Positions 22,546 through 34,213 are shown, numbered from the stretch's first letter. The stretch: 64,000 bases of DNA from Gracilaria gracilis (GCA_030374805.1 JARGSG010000199.1:310001-374000); one strand, 5' to 3'. The notes: generated from the letters alone by a model not told the origin. Program-made: numbers and translations.

Positions 22546-22884
22546 CAAGCGGTCCAAATCAAAAAACTATGGAAACTTAGATAATGTAGCTAAACTGCTC
22601 TAAATAAAAACTTTAAAAATATGCAGTATACAATTAACCAACTTTAAAGTAAAGAAAACAGAGGTTGCTCATTCAAAATTGACATTTGAACGATACTTAC
22701 CACGTCATGAAAACAATTAACTTGGCCATAAAGAGGATGTCGAAAACGAGATTCAATAACTGAAATTTGTTTCAGTCGATGATGAAACGTTTCATGCCGT
22801 GCTCTAATCAATGTGTGCATACTTTTCCCCGTAAGATTCAACCCGAAACCTCCTCTCAAAATACACTTTCGGTCCTTCTAGACG
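22546..22884. other. Short spacer between gypsy 1 and gypsy 2
   Basis: This is 339 bp of AT-rich DNA with no recognised feature. Confidence 0.6.
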
Positions 22885-23145
22885 TGTGCGCTTGTGTGGT
22901 AGCAATGCGCAAGAGGGGTGCTGAGTGGTGAGATTCGATGCCTCTGATTTTACTGAAGAGGCAGATAAGTGGGGTCTTAAGTACACCACTGCTGATGTTT
23001 TCTGCTTCAGAAAACTATTACACTACACTAGCTAGGAGATGATGCCACCTGAGCGTGGGTGCAGCAATTCTTGGTGGAGCTATGGGTGCTGAAGTGGATG
23101 TCTATATCTACTACAGTGCCGAAGTGGACTCCTTCACCCACTACA
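22885..23145 (-). repeat. Gypsy 2 3' LTR (complete)
   Basis: It starts TGTGCGCTTGTGTGG and ends CCCACTACA. The first 130 bp match 28449-28577, and both ends resemble the gypsy 1 LTR. Confidence 0.8.
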
Positions 23146-23155
23146 CTCCTCTCCT

Positions 23156-24400
23156 TCAAAGGCCTAGCGCAGCTTTTGCTCTTTTAGCCAGATCGAGAGA
23201 TGTGGTTTTGCGACGAAGCAGTTCCTGCAGCAAAACTGGAAGGTCCTTGTAGATCTCTTTGAGAGGCTCCATAGTGTCCTCTGCCTGGTCGAGACCTTTC
23301 CAGCAAACATGTACCAGTAGTCCTTTCTCGCTTTCCACCAACTTAAGTAAACGTCCTACGGGCATGCTGGTCTCACAGGAGGGGACGTGGGACAAAATGG
23401 GCTCACTATTCAAGGATGCGTCATTGGAGAACTTCAACCGAGAGCCATGTATGTCTTTGAGCGATCCGTTCCTGAGATCCTCGACTTGATACACGTAGTC
23501 TCAAAGTGCCTCGACAATTTGGCGTGGTTCTCTCCAACGTAACGAGAGCTTCTCCCCGGCCATGAAGTCATCTCTTGCCACCAATACAAAATCTCCTTTC
23601 TGGAAATTGGCTAGCTTGCCCTTCGAAGTCCTTTCTCTCGACTTCTGTCTATTGTTCTGTAGCAAATTGTGCACTAAGGGGTGCAACGCAGACATCAGTT
23701 TCTGCAGAGCGTCCATGTTGGTGCAGAGCTCTAAGCGCGCTGCGTGAATGTTGACAGGCTTTGCAGTAGATTTGCGAAGGAAAGTAGAGATTGCAGAGGT
23801 AGGTTTGAGACCCATGAATGCTGTGATTGGTTCAGTGTGGCTGCGATGAGGCGACGGCGTTTTATTCAAGATGCTCTGGATAATCGGGATGAGATCCGAC
23901 CATTCCTTGAAATCCATTTGATACACGAATGTCAACGCCGGAATTTTTCGCATGAGTTCTTTGCCAAGTCGTTCCACTGCACCGTTGCTCCATGGTTTGT
24001 AGAGGAGCGTAAAATGATGCGAAACGCGAAGATCTTTCGTAATTCCTGATGGTCTAGTTCTTGAAGTGCGTCGGTCCATCGGACATCAAGCCCTGTGGAA
24101 CATTAGATGCAGCGCACCAGTCTACGATGGAGAGCGCTGCATTGTCCGATGTCGTTGCTGAGGTAGGAAAGAACAACTTGTAGTCGCATTGATCATCGCG
24201 GAGCATGAGAATGTATTTAGACCATACATGACTTGGTCCAATTTCAATGTAGTCAAACTGGAGAACGTCGTTTGGCTTTGACCCATGCAGCGCCGGACCG
24301 AATGGCCTTGGAACTTTCTCACCTCCAGTGGTCGAAATACAGTAGATGCAGGCGTTTACAAAATCCTGAATGTCTTTCGACAGTGTTGTCTAATGATAGT
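23156..24400 (-). pseudogene. Gypsy 2 integrase with chromodomain
   Basis: The integrase core is degraded at 24400-24080 and open from 24079. It keeps WSNGAVERLGKE (third catalytic residue) and an integrase C-terminal barrel around FQKGDFVLVARDDF. A TGA at 23501-23503 interrupts EAL-DYVYQVEDLR. The same frame then continues to 23156 with a chromodomain, VGRLLKLVESEKGLLVHVCWKGL followed by a TMEPLKEIYKD helix. The chromodomain would read histone marks and bias insertion into silent chromatin. Confidence 0.8.
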
Positions 24401-24599
24401 TCTTGCTCAGCGCAATTGATGTAGTCTGCATACCTCGATGACCGGCGGGGCCAGTGTGGGCGATGATGCAGAGTCTCAGCTGAAGGTCCTCAGAATTTTT
24501 CGGGATCCAAATGGCTCCTGAAGAGGTTTTCCAGATTCCATCAAGACCCTGTAGATCTAATGGGCGAATGTTAGAGTGTTGTTCTTGTTCCAGTGCTGC

Positions 24600-26429
24600 T
24601 TATTCTGCAGAAGTCCAGCAGAATTCATCTGTTTTGTGGGTTGGAAGGATCGGAATCTGGAGTAACCTTCGGACAATTCTGGGTGCGGACCAACGCATTA
24701 CCATGTCAGCCCACACATTGTCCAGTCCTCTGATGTGGAAACATGTGTACAAGTATACACTGAGACGCACAGCCCAACAAATCACCTTTCGTGTTGAAGA
24801 TAGGCTGAGATTCGGGATGAGAGAGAGGTTCGAAAATGAAAACGAGGTTGTTGTGGTCTGTAAAGAGGTCGAATCCTGCGGCAGTTGCAGAAAGCCAGTG
24901 CATTCTCTCGACTGTACCCATTATTGAGAAAGCCTCTTTCTCAAGAGGCGACCAGGCCATTTGGGACGTGTTGAATCTTCCGGAACAAAAAGCAAGCGGG
25001 CTGTGTCTTTGCTCGGCGTGAGGGAGATGTAGATCCTCTCTGGGTACTTGCGTAACGATATCAGACTAAGAGGTATCAGATGCGTCTATGTAAATGCATA
25101 GACGCTGCCGCTCGTCGCGATGAGTCAGAGTAACCAGAATAGCGAGCACCGTCTTGCCCCGATCGAAAACAATGTTTTCTCTCTGATTCCATCCAAGATG
25201 TTGCAATGATACGTTCTCTACAGCTCGTTTGGTGCGCTTACCAGCTACGGCATATACCCATTCTAACATTTGGTGTAGGGGCTCAATGAGATCTGTGAAG
25301 TTCGGTATGCCGGTTTTGACCAACTGCATGGCGCATACAAACTGTTGTAGATGAGCTCCAGTGGTTGGAGGTTCCATAGAAAAGAGTCAATCAAGCTGTC
25401 GAGGGTCATGGCGTACTCCATTTGCGGATACAATTCTTCCACACCATTTGATGGTTTAGCAAACAGGATGCTCTTGCCTGGATGTACTCGAGTGGAGTAA
25501 CGTGCACAGGTTTGGAACAGCTTTCGAATGCCTTTCAGTAGTCCTTCCACAGTTGGATTGTGAAGCAGAATGTCATCCAGCCAATAGAGAATCTGCTGGA
25601 GGAGCTCTTTGGGAAACACTTCTGCTAGAATGGATTGCAGTTGTGTCGTGGCGTTTGTTGTCTCGTGCAAGACTCTGATTGGTGTGTAGACTCCATCCGT
25701 CATGATGAATGAATGGAGTTCCTGCGAGGTCTTATCCAAAGAGAACTGCCAGTACCCATGAGAGAGGTCAAAGGTGGCGAAGAACTTGGATCCAGCTAGC
25801 TTGAAAAGTTCCTGTTCAATATTCGGCATCGTAAACTGATGCTGCACTGTGTACTTGTTGATGCGCTGCAAGTCTACAGTGAATCTGAAACGAGCTGGTA
25901 CAGGTTTGGGAACAAGAAGTGGTGCTGATGCCCATGAAGAGGATGGGTTGACGTACACCATGCCAGCTCTAACAAGATTCCCAACGAACTTGTTGAGAAA
26001 ATCCCGCTGGTCCTGCGAGTACTTACGCAGACGGACGCGAAATCGCTTAGCATCGCGTGTGACAGCAATCTTCAGTGGCTTAAATTGTGCTGGTGGTCCT
26101 GAGGACAGCGAGGTTCTGAAGATGTTGATATGCTCATGGGCCATTTCACTGAGAAGGTTTGCCTTGGTGTTCTCCAGTCCATTTCCAACGGCAACTTGCA
26201 ACGTGTCCTCTACTTCTTTGTGAATGCTCTCATGCTGCTCGATATAGACTGGGCCGAAAAGAGCTGCATCAGGAAATGGGTCTTCAACCCGTCGTTGGGC
26301 ATAGTAATTCACCCTGGGACGGTCGGGCACAACTGAAGTTGACTCAGGTGTTGTACTAGAGCAGTTGAGGCGTGCGATCATGAGACGGCTGACGTACCCA
26401 CCTGTCGAACTGGATGTGGGGCTTTCCAC
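24600..26429 (-). pseudogene. Gypsy 2 protease end, RT and RNase H
   Basis: From 26429 the frame carries the protease-RT linker, then RFRFTVDLQRINKYT, FATFDLSHGYWQF and ILYWLDDILLH, the same WLDD site as gypsy 1. It loses frame near 25430. RNase H follows (25377-24706) in fragments with YIDASDTS and LEKEAFSIMGTVERMHWL. The YSQDQRDFLNKF segment gives the intact Arg that is a TGA in gypsy 1. Several stops make it inactive. Confidence 0.8.
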
Positions 26430-26622
26430 GTGGGAGCAGTCCGCCCCATTAAACGCGAAGCGGTTTCAGTCCAACAGGGTGTGAGTGTCAACACGCAGAT
26501 GTTGCGGAACGGGTCTGCCGATGAGTAGATTCTCACAAGCCAGATCGTTATCAGCGACCAAAAAGGAGATCTTAATGAGTGCCAAGTTTCCATATGCCAG
26601 GTGTAGAATGGTGTGTAGTAAC

Positions 26623-27129
26623 CCTTCAATTTTTAATTTGTAATTTTTTCATTCGGAGCATCTGTACCGGATCTAATCACGCATAACTTCACGGCTCTTC
26701 CTTCATTTTCAACATCAAACAGTTCGATAAAAAGCTAATTGTGTTAGCTACAATTGTGGAGAAGTAGAAGCAAAACGAACCAAGTTCATAAAAAACATCG
26801 AAAATAAAGGTTGATTTGCATCCGTGCATGCGTGGATCACTGCCGATGGGACCATCTTTCACTTCTTTCCGCAATTTCTGAAGTTGGTAGGGTACTTAAA
26901 ACTATCTTACACAAAAAGTTATAAACTCATACTTATGCAATCGGTAGCAAACGGTCGAACCTTTGGACCTGCAGAAAATAAAACAAATCTTATGAGTAGT
27001 CTTGCCGCTGTAGTAGTTGTCCTGTTAAGGTCTGGAGCGAGTTTTTTCCAAGCCTCCAAAAACAGCGTAACCAAGCTCACAATGAAAAGACAAATTAAAT
27101 TTATTCGTGCAAATAAAATGTTGAACAGT
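26623..27129. mobile_element. 507-bp non-autonomous DNA element inside gypsy 2
   Basis: Alignment with gypsy 1 shows the gypsy 2 frame is interrupted exactly between a TWTV codon run and the LHTILHLAYG run. The insert starts ACCCTTCAA and ends TTGAACAGT, imperfect inverted repeats, with TA on each side (26621-26622 and 27130-27131). A TA duplication suggests Tc1/mariner-type mobilisation. It is AT-rich and encodes nothing recognisable. Confidence 0.6.
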
Positions 27130-27131
27130 TA

Positions 27132-28270
27132 CTGTCCATGTCCGTGAGAAAAAGAAACTCTCTGCTTCTGCCTGGTTATCCTTCTTGAGTGCCACAGCCA
27201 AAGTGACCTTCTTAATTGCGGAAATGTTCCCGATACCTTGCAAGGCAGCTGACTCTGCGAGTGTAGGTGACACAATACTGTCGTCGCTGCCATCATCACA
27301 GCGGCCGGATGTCTCGACGGAAGTCATGCCATCAGAGACAGTAACACAACAGCTTGACTCTGTAGAGTAATGAGCAGGTTTCACACGTCCGACGCTACCT
27401 GGCTTTGCTTTGGCTTTGTGAGACCTTCTGTTCTTGGCAGGTTCATCCGCTTCCTTCTTGGCTGAAAGCTGAGCTTTCAGGGCTTCCTTCTCGACAGCGG
27501 TCGACTTTGCGCAATCATCAATCCAATCCCTTTCACTTTCACGCTCGCATGGTTCACGCGGACAGAACGGAGGAAGTCGTTTGGATTTCTGACTTGTACG
27601 TTTCTGCTCTGTAGAAGATCTTGGTGTGGTGGGTGTCTCGTTACTGGTGGCGACACTTACAAAATTTCCTTTGCGGGGTTTTGAAGCTCGCGTTCTAGGA
27701 AGTTGACCATTGACTACAATCTGAAATGCTTCGGATACAGACATTACGTGCTTCATAAACCATTTAAAGTCCTTCTTCAGAGGTGCGTACACCAGTCCAG
27801 GTCTGTTTTGAGATGTTGTTGCAACGTTTTTGGACGGATAGTAGCTACAATGTGCTTAACTGCTAATTTCGGATGGTCATTCACGACCCACATGAGACCA
27901 TTCCTACGCAACGTAGACACATACGACGTAAATAATCCTTTCATTCGCGAGCGAGAAGAGCTGTCAGACATGTCCATCAAAATTTCAGGTTTGATTATGA
28001 CGTTAATGTCTCTTACCGTCATAGTGTCGTTCTCTTCTTCGGCTTCGGATTCCAAGTATTTGCGAAGTTTGGCATCCGTAAGGTTTTCGGACTTTCTAAC
28101 TGTAGAAATGTATTCCAAATCAATACAAGACTGAAGCCATTCAAAGTCTACACAGAATGAAATGCTGACAGGACGGACAGGTTCCGTGGTGGTCGAGTCA
28201 ATGACAGATAGCTGTAGCGCTCGTTAAGTTACTTCCTTGGAGTACTGGTCGTACTGACGTATAAATACAC
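27132..28270 (-). pseudogene. Gypsy 2 gag
   Basis: This aligns with the gypsy 1 gag from its N-terminus: a QYDQY start, DLEYIS and MTVRDIN, then PPFCPREPCERESERDWIDDC (zinc-knuckle-like) and CDDGSDDSIVSPTLAESAALQGIGNISAI. A TAA near 28226 and a frameshift near 27785 break it, and the DNA insert cuts it at 27131. Confidence 0.8.
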
Positions 28271-28448
28271 GAATTGATCTCGGGTTTGTGTTGGATAGTC
28301 TTGGATGGTCCACGGAAATGGCTACGGACGATGGTTGCTGAAAAAATATTCCATTTCTTCTCCAGACTGAGCGGTGGGCGTTGAAGCGGACGCCATTGTG
28401 GTGATCGAACAAGCGAAAGGCGATACAACCAGTATCGGTAGTGATCAC

Positions 28449-28577
28449 TCTGCGCTTGTGTGGTTGAAATGCGCAAGAGGGCTGCTGATTGTTGAGTTTC
28501 GAAGCCTCTGATTTTACTGAAGAGGCAGATATGTGGGGTCTTAAGTAGACCACTGCTGATGTTTTCTGCTTCAAGGA
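28449..28577 (-). repeat. Gypsy 2 5' LTR, truncated
   Basis: About 127 bp match the first half of the 22885-23145 LTR. Similarity stops at TTCTGCTTCA (28574), where a splice-donor-bearing sequence begins. Confidence 0.75.
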
Positions 28578-29356
28578 AAAAGGTAAGACAAAGATAGTTT
28601 TACAACATTAACGATTTTTCGCTTACTAACAAACTTTGCTCAGAAACTTTACTGCTCACGAGATCACCAGCAGTTCCAGCATGTGAGGAAAGCGACAGGG
28701 AGGACTTGGAGGATGTCGAAGAAATACCTTTGCCTATGATTCCGGAAGGCAATAATAATCGAGACTCAGATAAGCAACCTAGTTCTGATCCAGAAATCAA
28801 TACTTTTAAACCGTTGTTTTCAATATCTGAATGGCAGTAACTACAGACGACTACACGGCGATGTACATTGGCAATTAATCTTCCTTCAGGAATTAAGAAG
28901 GAAGATTTCGGATTTGAGGTTGTTGCTGACGGTAGAGAACTAGAAGTGGCTATCAAGTGGCCTGTATCATTGGTTAATGTTGAAAAACTTTATACAAAGT
29001 GGTTGAAGCATGGTAATCATGGTTTGTATACTAATATTCATCCCGAGCACATTGGTTTTGAGAAAGCGCTAAAGGAACGGGGACATTTCAAAACCAGTGA
29101 TGTGAAGTCCGCCTGCAGAATTGCATTGCCTATAGCGGTTGTTTCAGAATTGCAGTATTATAACATTGCTTTTAAAGATGACACGAGAGTAGTGTACTTC
29201 ATACTAAAAGGTCAAACAGCTCGATACTCTCACTGTGAAAAAAAAACAAAACGGAATTTGAGTACGTTGATGGGTAAATTACGCACGCATGGACGGCAAC
29301 ACGTTAATGTTTGTCTCCTTTTTATCTGTTTTAGTTTTTGTCCCGTGTTATATTGA
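28575..29356 (+). pseudogene. Unrecognised family (copy 1), possible Hsp20/p23-like fold
   Basis: A donor at 28583 (AAG-GTAAGA) and acceptor at 28643 bound a 61-nt intron with a perfect TACTAAC branch point. The following frame starts acidic (SDREDLEDVEE). It has one TAA at 28838-28840 and then LAINLPSGIKKEDFGFEVV, LEVAIKWP and a basic C-terminus. It aligns with 42.4-43.35 kb across the LPSG block, the KWL segment and a second block at CRIALPIA. LPSG-KKED followed by a beta strand recalls Hsp20/p23 sandwiches, a weak structural guess. The first exon is missing because the truncated gypsy 2 LTR abuts it. Confidence 0.45.
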
Positions 29357-29591
29357 GAACAATAGAATATGTGCATATGTGTTTTAATTGTACAATATAC
29401 TTTGAAGTTATTTTGAAAACAACGTAGAATAAAGATTGTTAGCTATGCCAAATGGCGTATTTTCTTTCAAAGATCGCGATTGCTATTAACGAATACACTG
29501 GTTTTGGTTCGTCTTATTATTTGACAGAAGTGAAGTTAAGGTCTTTTAAACCTAGTCATAATTCCGCATCTCCCTGTTTCGAAGGCTTGCA
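29357..29591. other. Short spacer before gypsy 3
   Basis: This is AT-rich with no feature recognised. It ends at the ACAGT duplication. Confidence 0.5.
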
Positions 29592-29596
29592 ACAGT

Positions 29597-30021
29597 TGTA
29601 GTACAGCGACAGCTACTGCCGTGTACTGTGCCCAAAGTAGAAAGTAGTATGCGCAGCACCCAAGCGGGGACGAAGGAGCGTGCAGACGGACGCTAACAAC
29701 GGGGCAGGAGATAGGCGTGCAGCACCGGTAGTGACGGCAGAACGGCCCTATGGGAAACTAGACGATGAATAATCGGCTCGGGGGTACTTAAGGTTTACCA
29801 CTGTGAGCTCTGCCAAACGTGAGGTGCTTAAGTACATCTCCGAGGGCGTAGCTAAGTGTTGAAAAGAGTAAACAATCTACCTATCAAGGGGTCCCGTAGG
29901 TGGTGACCGACAACTGTCACCACCTTACACGTGGGGTTTCCCGAGCTGCACCCATGTGCACACTAACTACCTAACTATCCAAATATGCACCCATTGGGAC
30001 AGTGCGTCCAATTGCACTACA
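29597..30021 (-). repeat. Gypsy 3 3' LTR
   Basis: This is 425 bp, preceded by ACAGT. Its partner is 41088-41512. Confidence 0.92.
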
Positions 30022-30826
30022 GACCCCCTTTCTTAGATCCGGCCTCGTCTCGAGGTCGGACGGTTCCGCCTCAGTAGGCGGGGAGCGTAGGGACGGTCTG
30101 CTGCGATGGAGAGGGACCCAAAGAGGGCGCGCGACGAATGCGTATCAACTTCTTGTTGCGATGGCGACAGCCCGAATGGGTTTGCGACGTAGGCGCGCTG
30201 ACTGTCGGTCGCGAAGGCGAGTAACCCGAACGCGTTCGACGAATGCCTAACACGACGGTGTCGTGTTCGCACCCAAAGCGGTCCCTTCAGGTCTCCATCG
30301 GACACCCTCGCGGGTGGACTCGTAGCGCGTTCGGGTGGGCTGACCGACAGAGTGCAGCCCTTCCCGAAGAGGTATGTAGTTCAACAGTGCATGTCGGCGT
30401 AATCCCGTGTCGGGGGTCGGCTACGCTTGTCAACCGAGTGTGACGGTAGGCCGTGCGGGCGCGTTACAACCACCGGATGTTTAGTGTCCCGGTGGGTTGA
30501 GGAGCAGCTATGTGCCTGTTTTAAATTGACACGTCCCTGTACGGGTTCTAATTATCTGTTGAAAGCGGGCGCGCGTTGCTGGGAATACGTCGTAGTCCCA
30601 GTGGGTGGAGAAGCAGGCGGTGGCCGGATGCGGTGTGGCGCATGCCGCCTGGGGAGGATACGTGCTATCCAGGTTTGTTGTCATCGGTTGGTGCGCAGTG
30701 CCCGGTACGAGTATAAGTGGCGTGTCATCCGGTGTATGCCTTATTCAAATAATGCCTGGCGAGGTGCAAAAGTCGCGTCCCATTCTGCTGCGGTGTGGGG
30801 TATCCCGTACGGGTTACGTGTGAACC

Positions 30827-33611
30827 ATGGCTGTACGCGCGTTTGCTCGGAACGGTGCGAGACGCGACCGATTACCTCGAGGGAACACCATGTCCGTTGA
30901 GTCGGGCACGAGAGTGCCCATGGCCGATGGTACCAGGCTTCTCCCCGTGGAGGGGGAGTTTGCCACGTCTTCCCGAGGGATACAAAAGCGGAGCCTTGAA
31001 CGGGAACCGGTTTCGTCGTCGCTCGGCGTGCAGTCTTCCGCACCAATTGAGATTTTCGACCCCGAGGGGATGATTCCACGAATCCCAGCCCCTACGGGTG
31101 GCGGCGCCGCGGGTCCGTCCTCGGCGCCTACGGGTAGCGCTCCCGCTGGGTCGAATTCGAACTGGCTAAATCCTACGCAGGCTTACGATCACACCACGGC
31201 TCCTGGGCGGTTCAATGTCGGCAATCGCCATGTGGCGATTCCGTATCCCGTACCCCAGTATCTCCCGATGGGTCAGTCTTCTTCGATGCGAAGCGATTCG
31301 AGTCGGTCCCAATTTACCAGGGTTTCTCACAGAAGAATCGCCCCGGGCGTGTGGAGTCGTGGCGTGCCCGTTGGGGACACATGCCTATCAGTCCTTCGCA
31401 GGACATCCGGACTATTGACTCTAGGAGTCGGCGTCCGGATATGCCGTTTGCCCGTTGCCGGGATGAGATCGACTATCAGCGTCGGATGGCCGATATTATC
31501 GGGCGGTTGGCAGCTGATTATGCCCAAATGGGAGAGAAGATGTCGATTCCACCCCCTGGACACTGTCTTCCTGGCATTGTAGCGGTCAAGCCGCCGTATG
31601 ACCAGATATACTGCGTCCGCGACCGTGAATATTGGGGAGAGTTCGTCGCCTATGACGCCCGCATCAGGGAGACGCACAAGTTCCTCTTTGGTTGGCATAA
31701 CCAGGAGTACTTTGACATGCCCAACAACGCGAGAGAGCAGCATTATATTCGTATTGGCAACACTTTGGAAGACATCCTGTCAGTATCCCGCTATATGGGT
31801 ATACCAAATCCGTCGTTCAGCGCTTATTACACGAATCTCCTGCTAGGACCAAAGACAGTCTTCACGAATGCCTTGTGGCAGATCTTCTTTGTGGAGTGGG
31901 TCGTGTTCGTGTTCATGGGCTGGGTGTACGCGGCCCGTGAGGGGGTTCCGGTCCGTACCAAGTGTCGTGACTGGCGCCTATACGAGGATGCGAACTTGAA
32001 GTCCCCAAAGGGTCGTCTCTTCCCGCTTCCGGCCTCGGTGATACGGTATGCCCGCGCTTTGGGTGTGCAGAACATTGTTCGTGGTTCCCAATACGATGTT
32101 CAGGACGTTCGGTGGCTTCTGGGTGACGTTTGCCGCGTAGAGTGGTCCCAAACTCCGGGTTTCTTCTGGTATGATTATGAGGAGGACCTGTATCATGACC
32201 TATCAAAGCATTCCGCTGGGAAAGATGACGGGAAGGCGTACGTGAACATGCCACCGTTTCGTCCCGTTGGGGAAAGGATGCCAGAAACCGACAAGGCCGA
32301 GTTCAAGAACTACTGGCCCCACGGGGTTGGTTTCGTGGGCGAATGTCTTCATGATCCTTCTGGGCCGCCTCCCGGTCCTACGGAGCCCGCGAACCCCGCC
32401 CCACTTTTTGGTCAGCAGGATGATGATAAGGAGGACATTTTCCTCCTTCCAGTGGATGTAGTCAGTCCCGGCCATGACAGTGCCGTCCGTGTCGGGAGTC
32501 CCGCTAGTGATCCGAGCACTGCTCTAGCCGCTTTCCCGCCGGATTCGCAGGTTGCAGCCGTTGCCGGGGGTGCTCTCTCTGGGCAGGTTCAGAACGCGAC
32601 TCCCTCTGGGTCTGGCGTACTGCCTTCTTCGGGTTTGGAGATGGCTCTCGGTGGTAGCGGGGTTTCCGTTGTCCCAACGGATTCACCGCATTCGGTGGCT
32701 CCTCCCGCCATGTGTGTGTCCATTGTTCCGACGGGACCGTCGCATTCTGTGGCTCCTCTCGCCATGGGTATTTCCGTCATGCCGACTAGTGTCTCCCTAG
32801 CCCTCAGTCTTCTGGCTCAGGGCGTGGACTTGGCGCCAAGTGGGGTGGCGAGTCTCGAAGTTGGTGCAGCGTTCAATGTCTTACAGGCACAATGCCAGCA
32901 GAAGGGTGTGGAGCCGCCGGCTTCGCTTCTGAGCGCTCTGACCGCCGCCGAAGGATGGCTGGGCGACTTTTCACTTCTTCGCTTGTTGTTCCAACGGGTA
33001 ACAGGCCTTCGAGGGGCTTTGATCGAGATCATTACTCGTCACAGTTCCTAGATTGCGCGGGAGTTTGTCGAAGACGTGAGGGGACGCTTCGATCTCCCGC
33101 ACGTCCCGTCCAGAGGAGGAGACGTGCATGCTGGCACGGATCCCATCCGCGAGACTTTGATGCGTGTACTCACCGGGATGGCTTTCCATCACGTGGACGA
33201 CGGGGTGGAGGGGATTTTTTTCCCGCTTCATTCCACCGAAGGGCCGTATACTAAGGGGCCAAACCTCCTAAGGTGTTGACGACTGTGCAGCTCCGGGTAA
33301 CGAAGGGTGGCGCCTCGCAGGTGACGGGTGCCACTTCTTCGCAGGCGGCGCAGCCCGGCGTGGGTGGTATTTTGTCTACGGCTGCACCGAGCTGTGAGCA
33401 AGCTTCCCCAGAGAGCGGAAACGCAGATGCGGATGTGGGAGAGCCCGAGGCGGGTGAGGACAAGCTTGTTGGTGGTGGCGTGCGGCTGTTCATAGCCACT
33501 TCCTCCGCTGCGGGACAGGGTAGCTTCTCCGAGGACTCGCTGCCACCTCTGGAGAGCGGCCTGGCCGATGCTATGCGTAGTCGAAGTCGCACCCGTCAGG
33601 GGAAATCTTAG
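30827..33611 (+). pseudogene. Antisense gene of gypsy 3, unknown product
   Basis: The gene is opposite in strand to gag-pol. It starts at an ATG in good context (ACCATGG). A Pro/Gly/Ser-rich N-terminus leads, after a frameshift near 31265, into a 566-codon open frame ending with TAG at 33049-33051. The same frame continues to about 33270, and a further shift gives an acidic Ser/Gly-rich tail to 33611. The central 300 residues look globular (YYTNLLLGPKTVFTNALW, then IFFVEWVVFVFMGWVYAARE, a possible membrane or core helix). A low-complexity Ser/Pro/Val region follows. No known domain was recognised. Position and orientation parallel the antisense ORFs reported between pol and the 3' LTR in some plant Tat-lineage gypsy elements. 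The ancestral product would be about 900 residues. Confidence 0.6.
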
Positions 33612-33945
33612 GTTTGCGTTTTTTGAGTCACTAAAGATCGCATGTGCAACCTCGTTACCCGTTTCTCACATTTGATATTCCAAGGGGGGGTGTCGTGCCA
33701 ATGATATTGGTCCCAGCAGGGGTCGCACCTCGCCATGGCGTAATGACTTACCTTCGCGCCGTGCTGGGGCTTTGCGTTTTCGCGTAGGACTCTCTCCCCC
33801 TTAGGGTGTGTTTTGGGCCCCAAGGCTGTAGTGTCGTGAGATGTGTACGCGTATAGCAATGTGTGCGTGTGCACAATAAGTGGTGCTGCGTTGCGGTATA
33901 CCGTGGATACCGGTGTACGTGCCGGTGTGCGCGATGACCCCGAAG

Positions 33946-34167
33946 GGTTACTTGCAGGGAGAATCAAAAAGTTTGGCTTCGAAATTACACTCCCATAAGG
34001 GGCCACAGACGGGGATTTCTTCTTTTTCCTGTATCTCGGCAAATAGCGCGTTTGGGAGGCTTAGAATGCCCGATTTGGGGTGCACGCGGCGTCAAAACAC
34101 TTAGAAATTTTTGAGGTGGTGCACGTCCGTCCTTAGAGGTATTACTGTACACCGAATCGGCTACCCA
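33946..34167. other. Non-coding block shared with gypsy 4 (copy in gypsy 3)
   Basis: This runs from GGTTACTTGCA to ACCGAATCGGCTACCCA. It aligns along its length with 48732-48953 and is the same length (222 bp), although the flanks differ greatly. It lies between the pol 3' end and the region of the antisense gene, and no frame is conserved. Confidence 0.65.
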
Positions 34168-34176
34168 CTGGGCGTC

Positions 34177-34213
34177 TACCACGTGGGTGTGCACTGTGCA
34201 CGCCCGCGTGGTA
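34177..34213. repeat. Hairpin next to the shared block
   Basis: Two 17-nt arms (TACCACGTGGGTGTGCA and TGCACGCCCGCGTGGTA) pair around a CTG loop. The two non-Watson-Crick positions would be G-U pairs in RNA. It sits directly beside the block shared with gypsy 4. Confidence 0.55.

Larger units (their letters stand above)
22885..28577 (-). mobile_element. Gypsy 2: relative of gypsy 1, truncated at its 5' LTR
   Basis: Gene order and protein motifs match gypsy 1 throughout. The left (3') LTR is complete (22885-23145) and has a purine tract, GAAGGAGAGGAG, just inside it. The right (5') LTR matches only up to about 28574 and then runs into an exon-like sequence. No target duplication can be recovered. 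A 507-bp DNA element is inserted in the gag-protease region. Numerous stops mark it as old. Confidence 0.85.
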
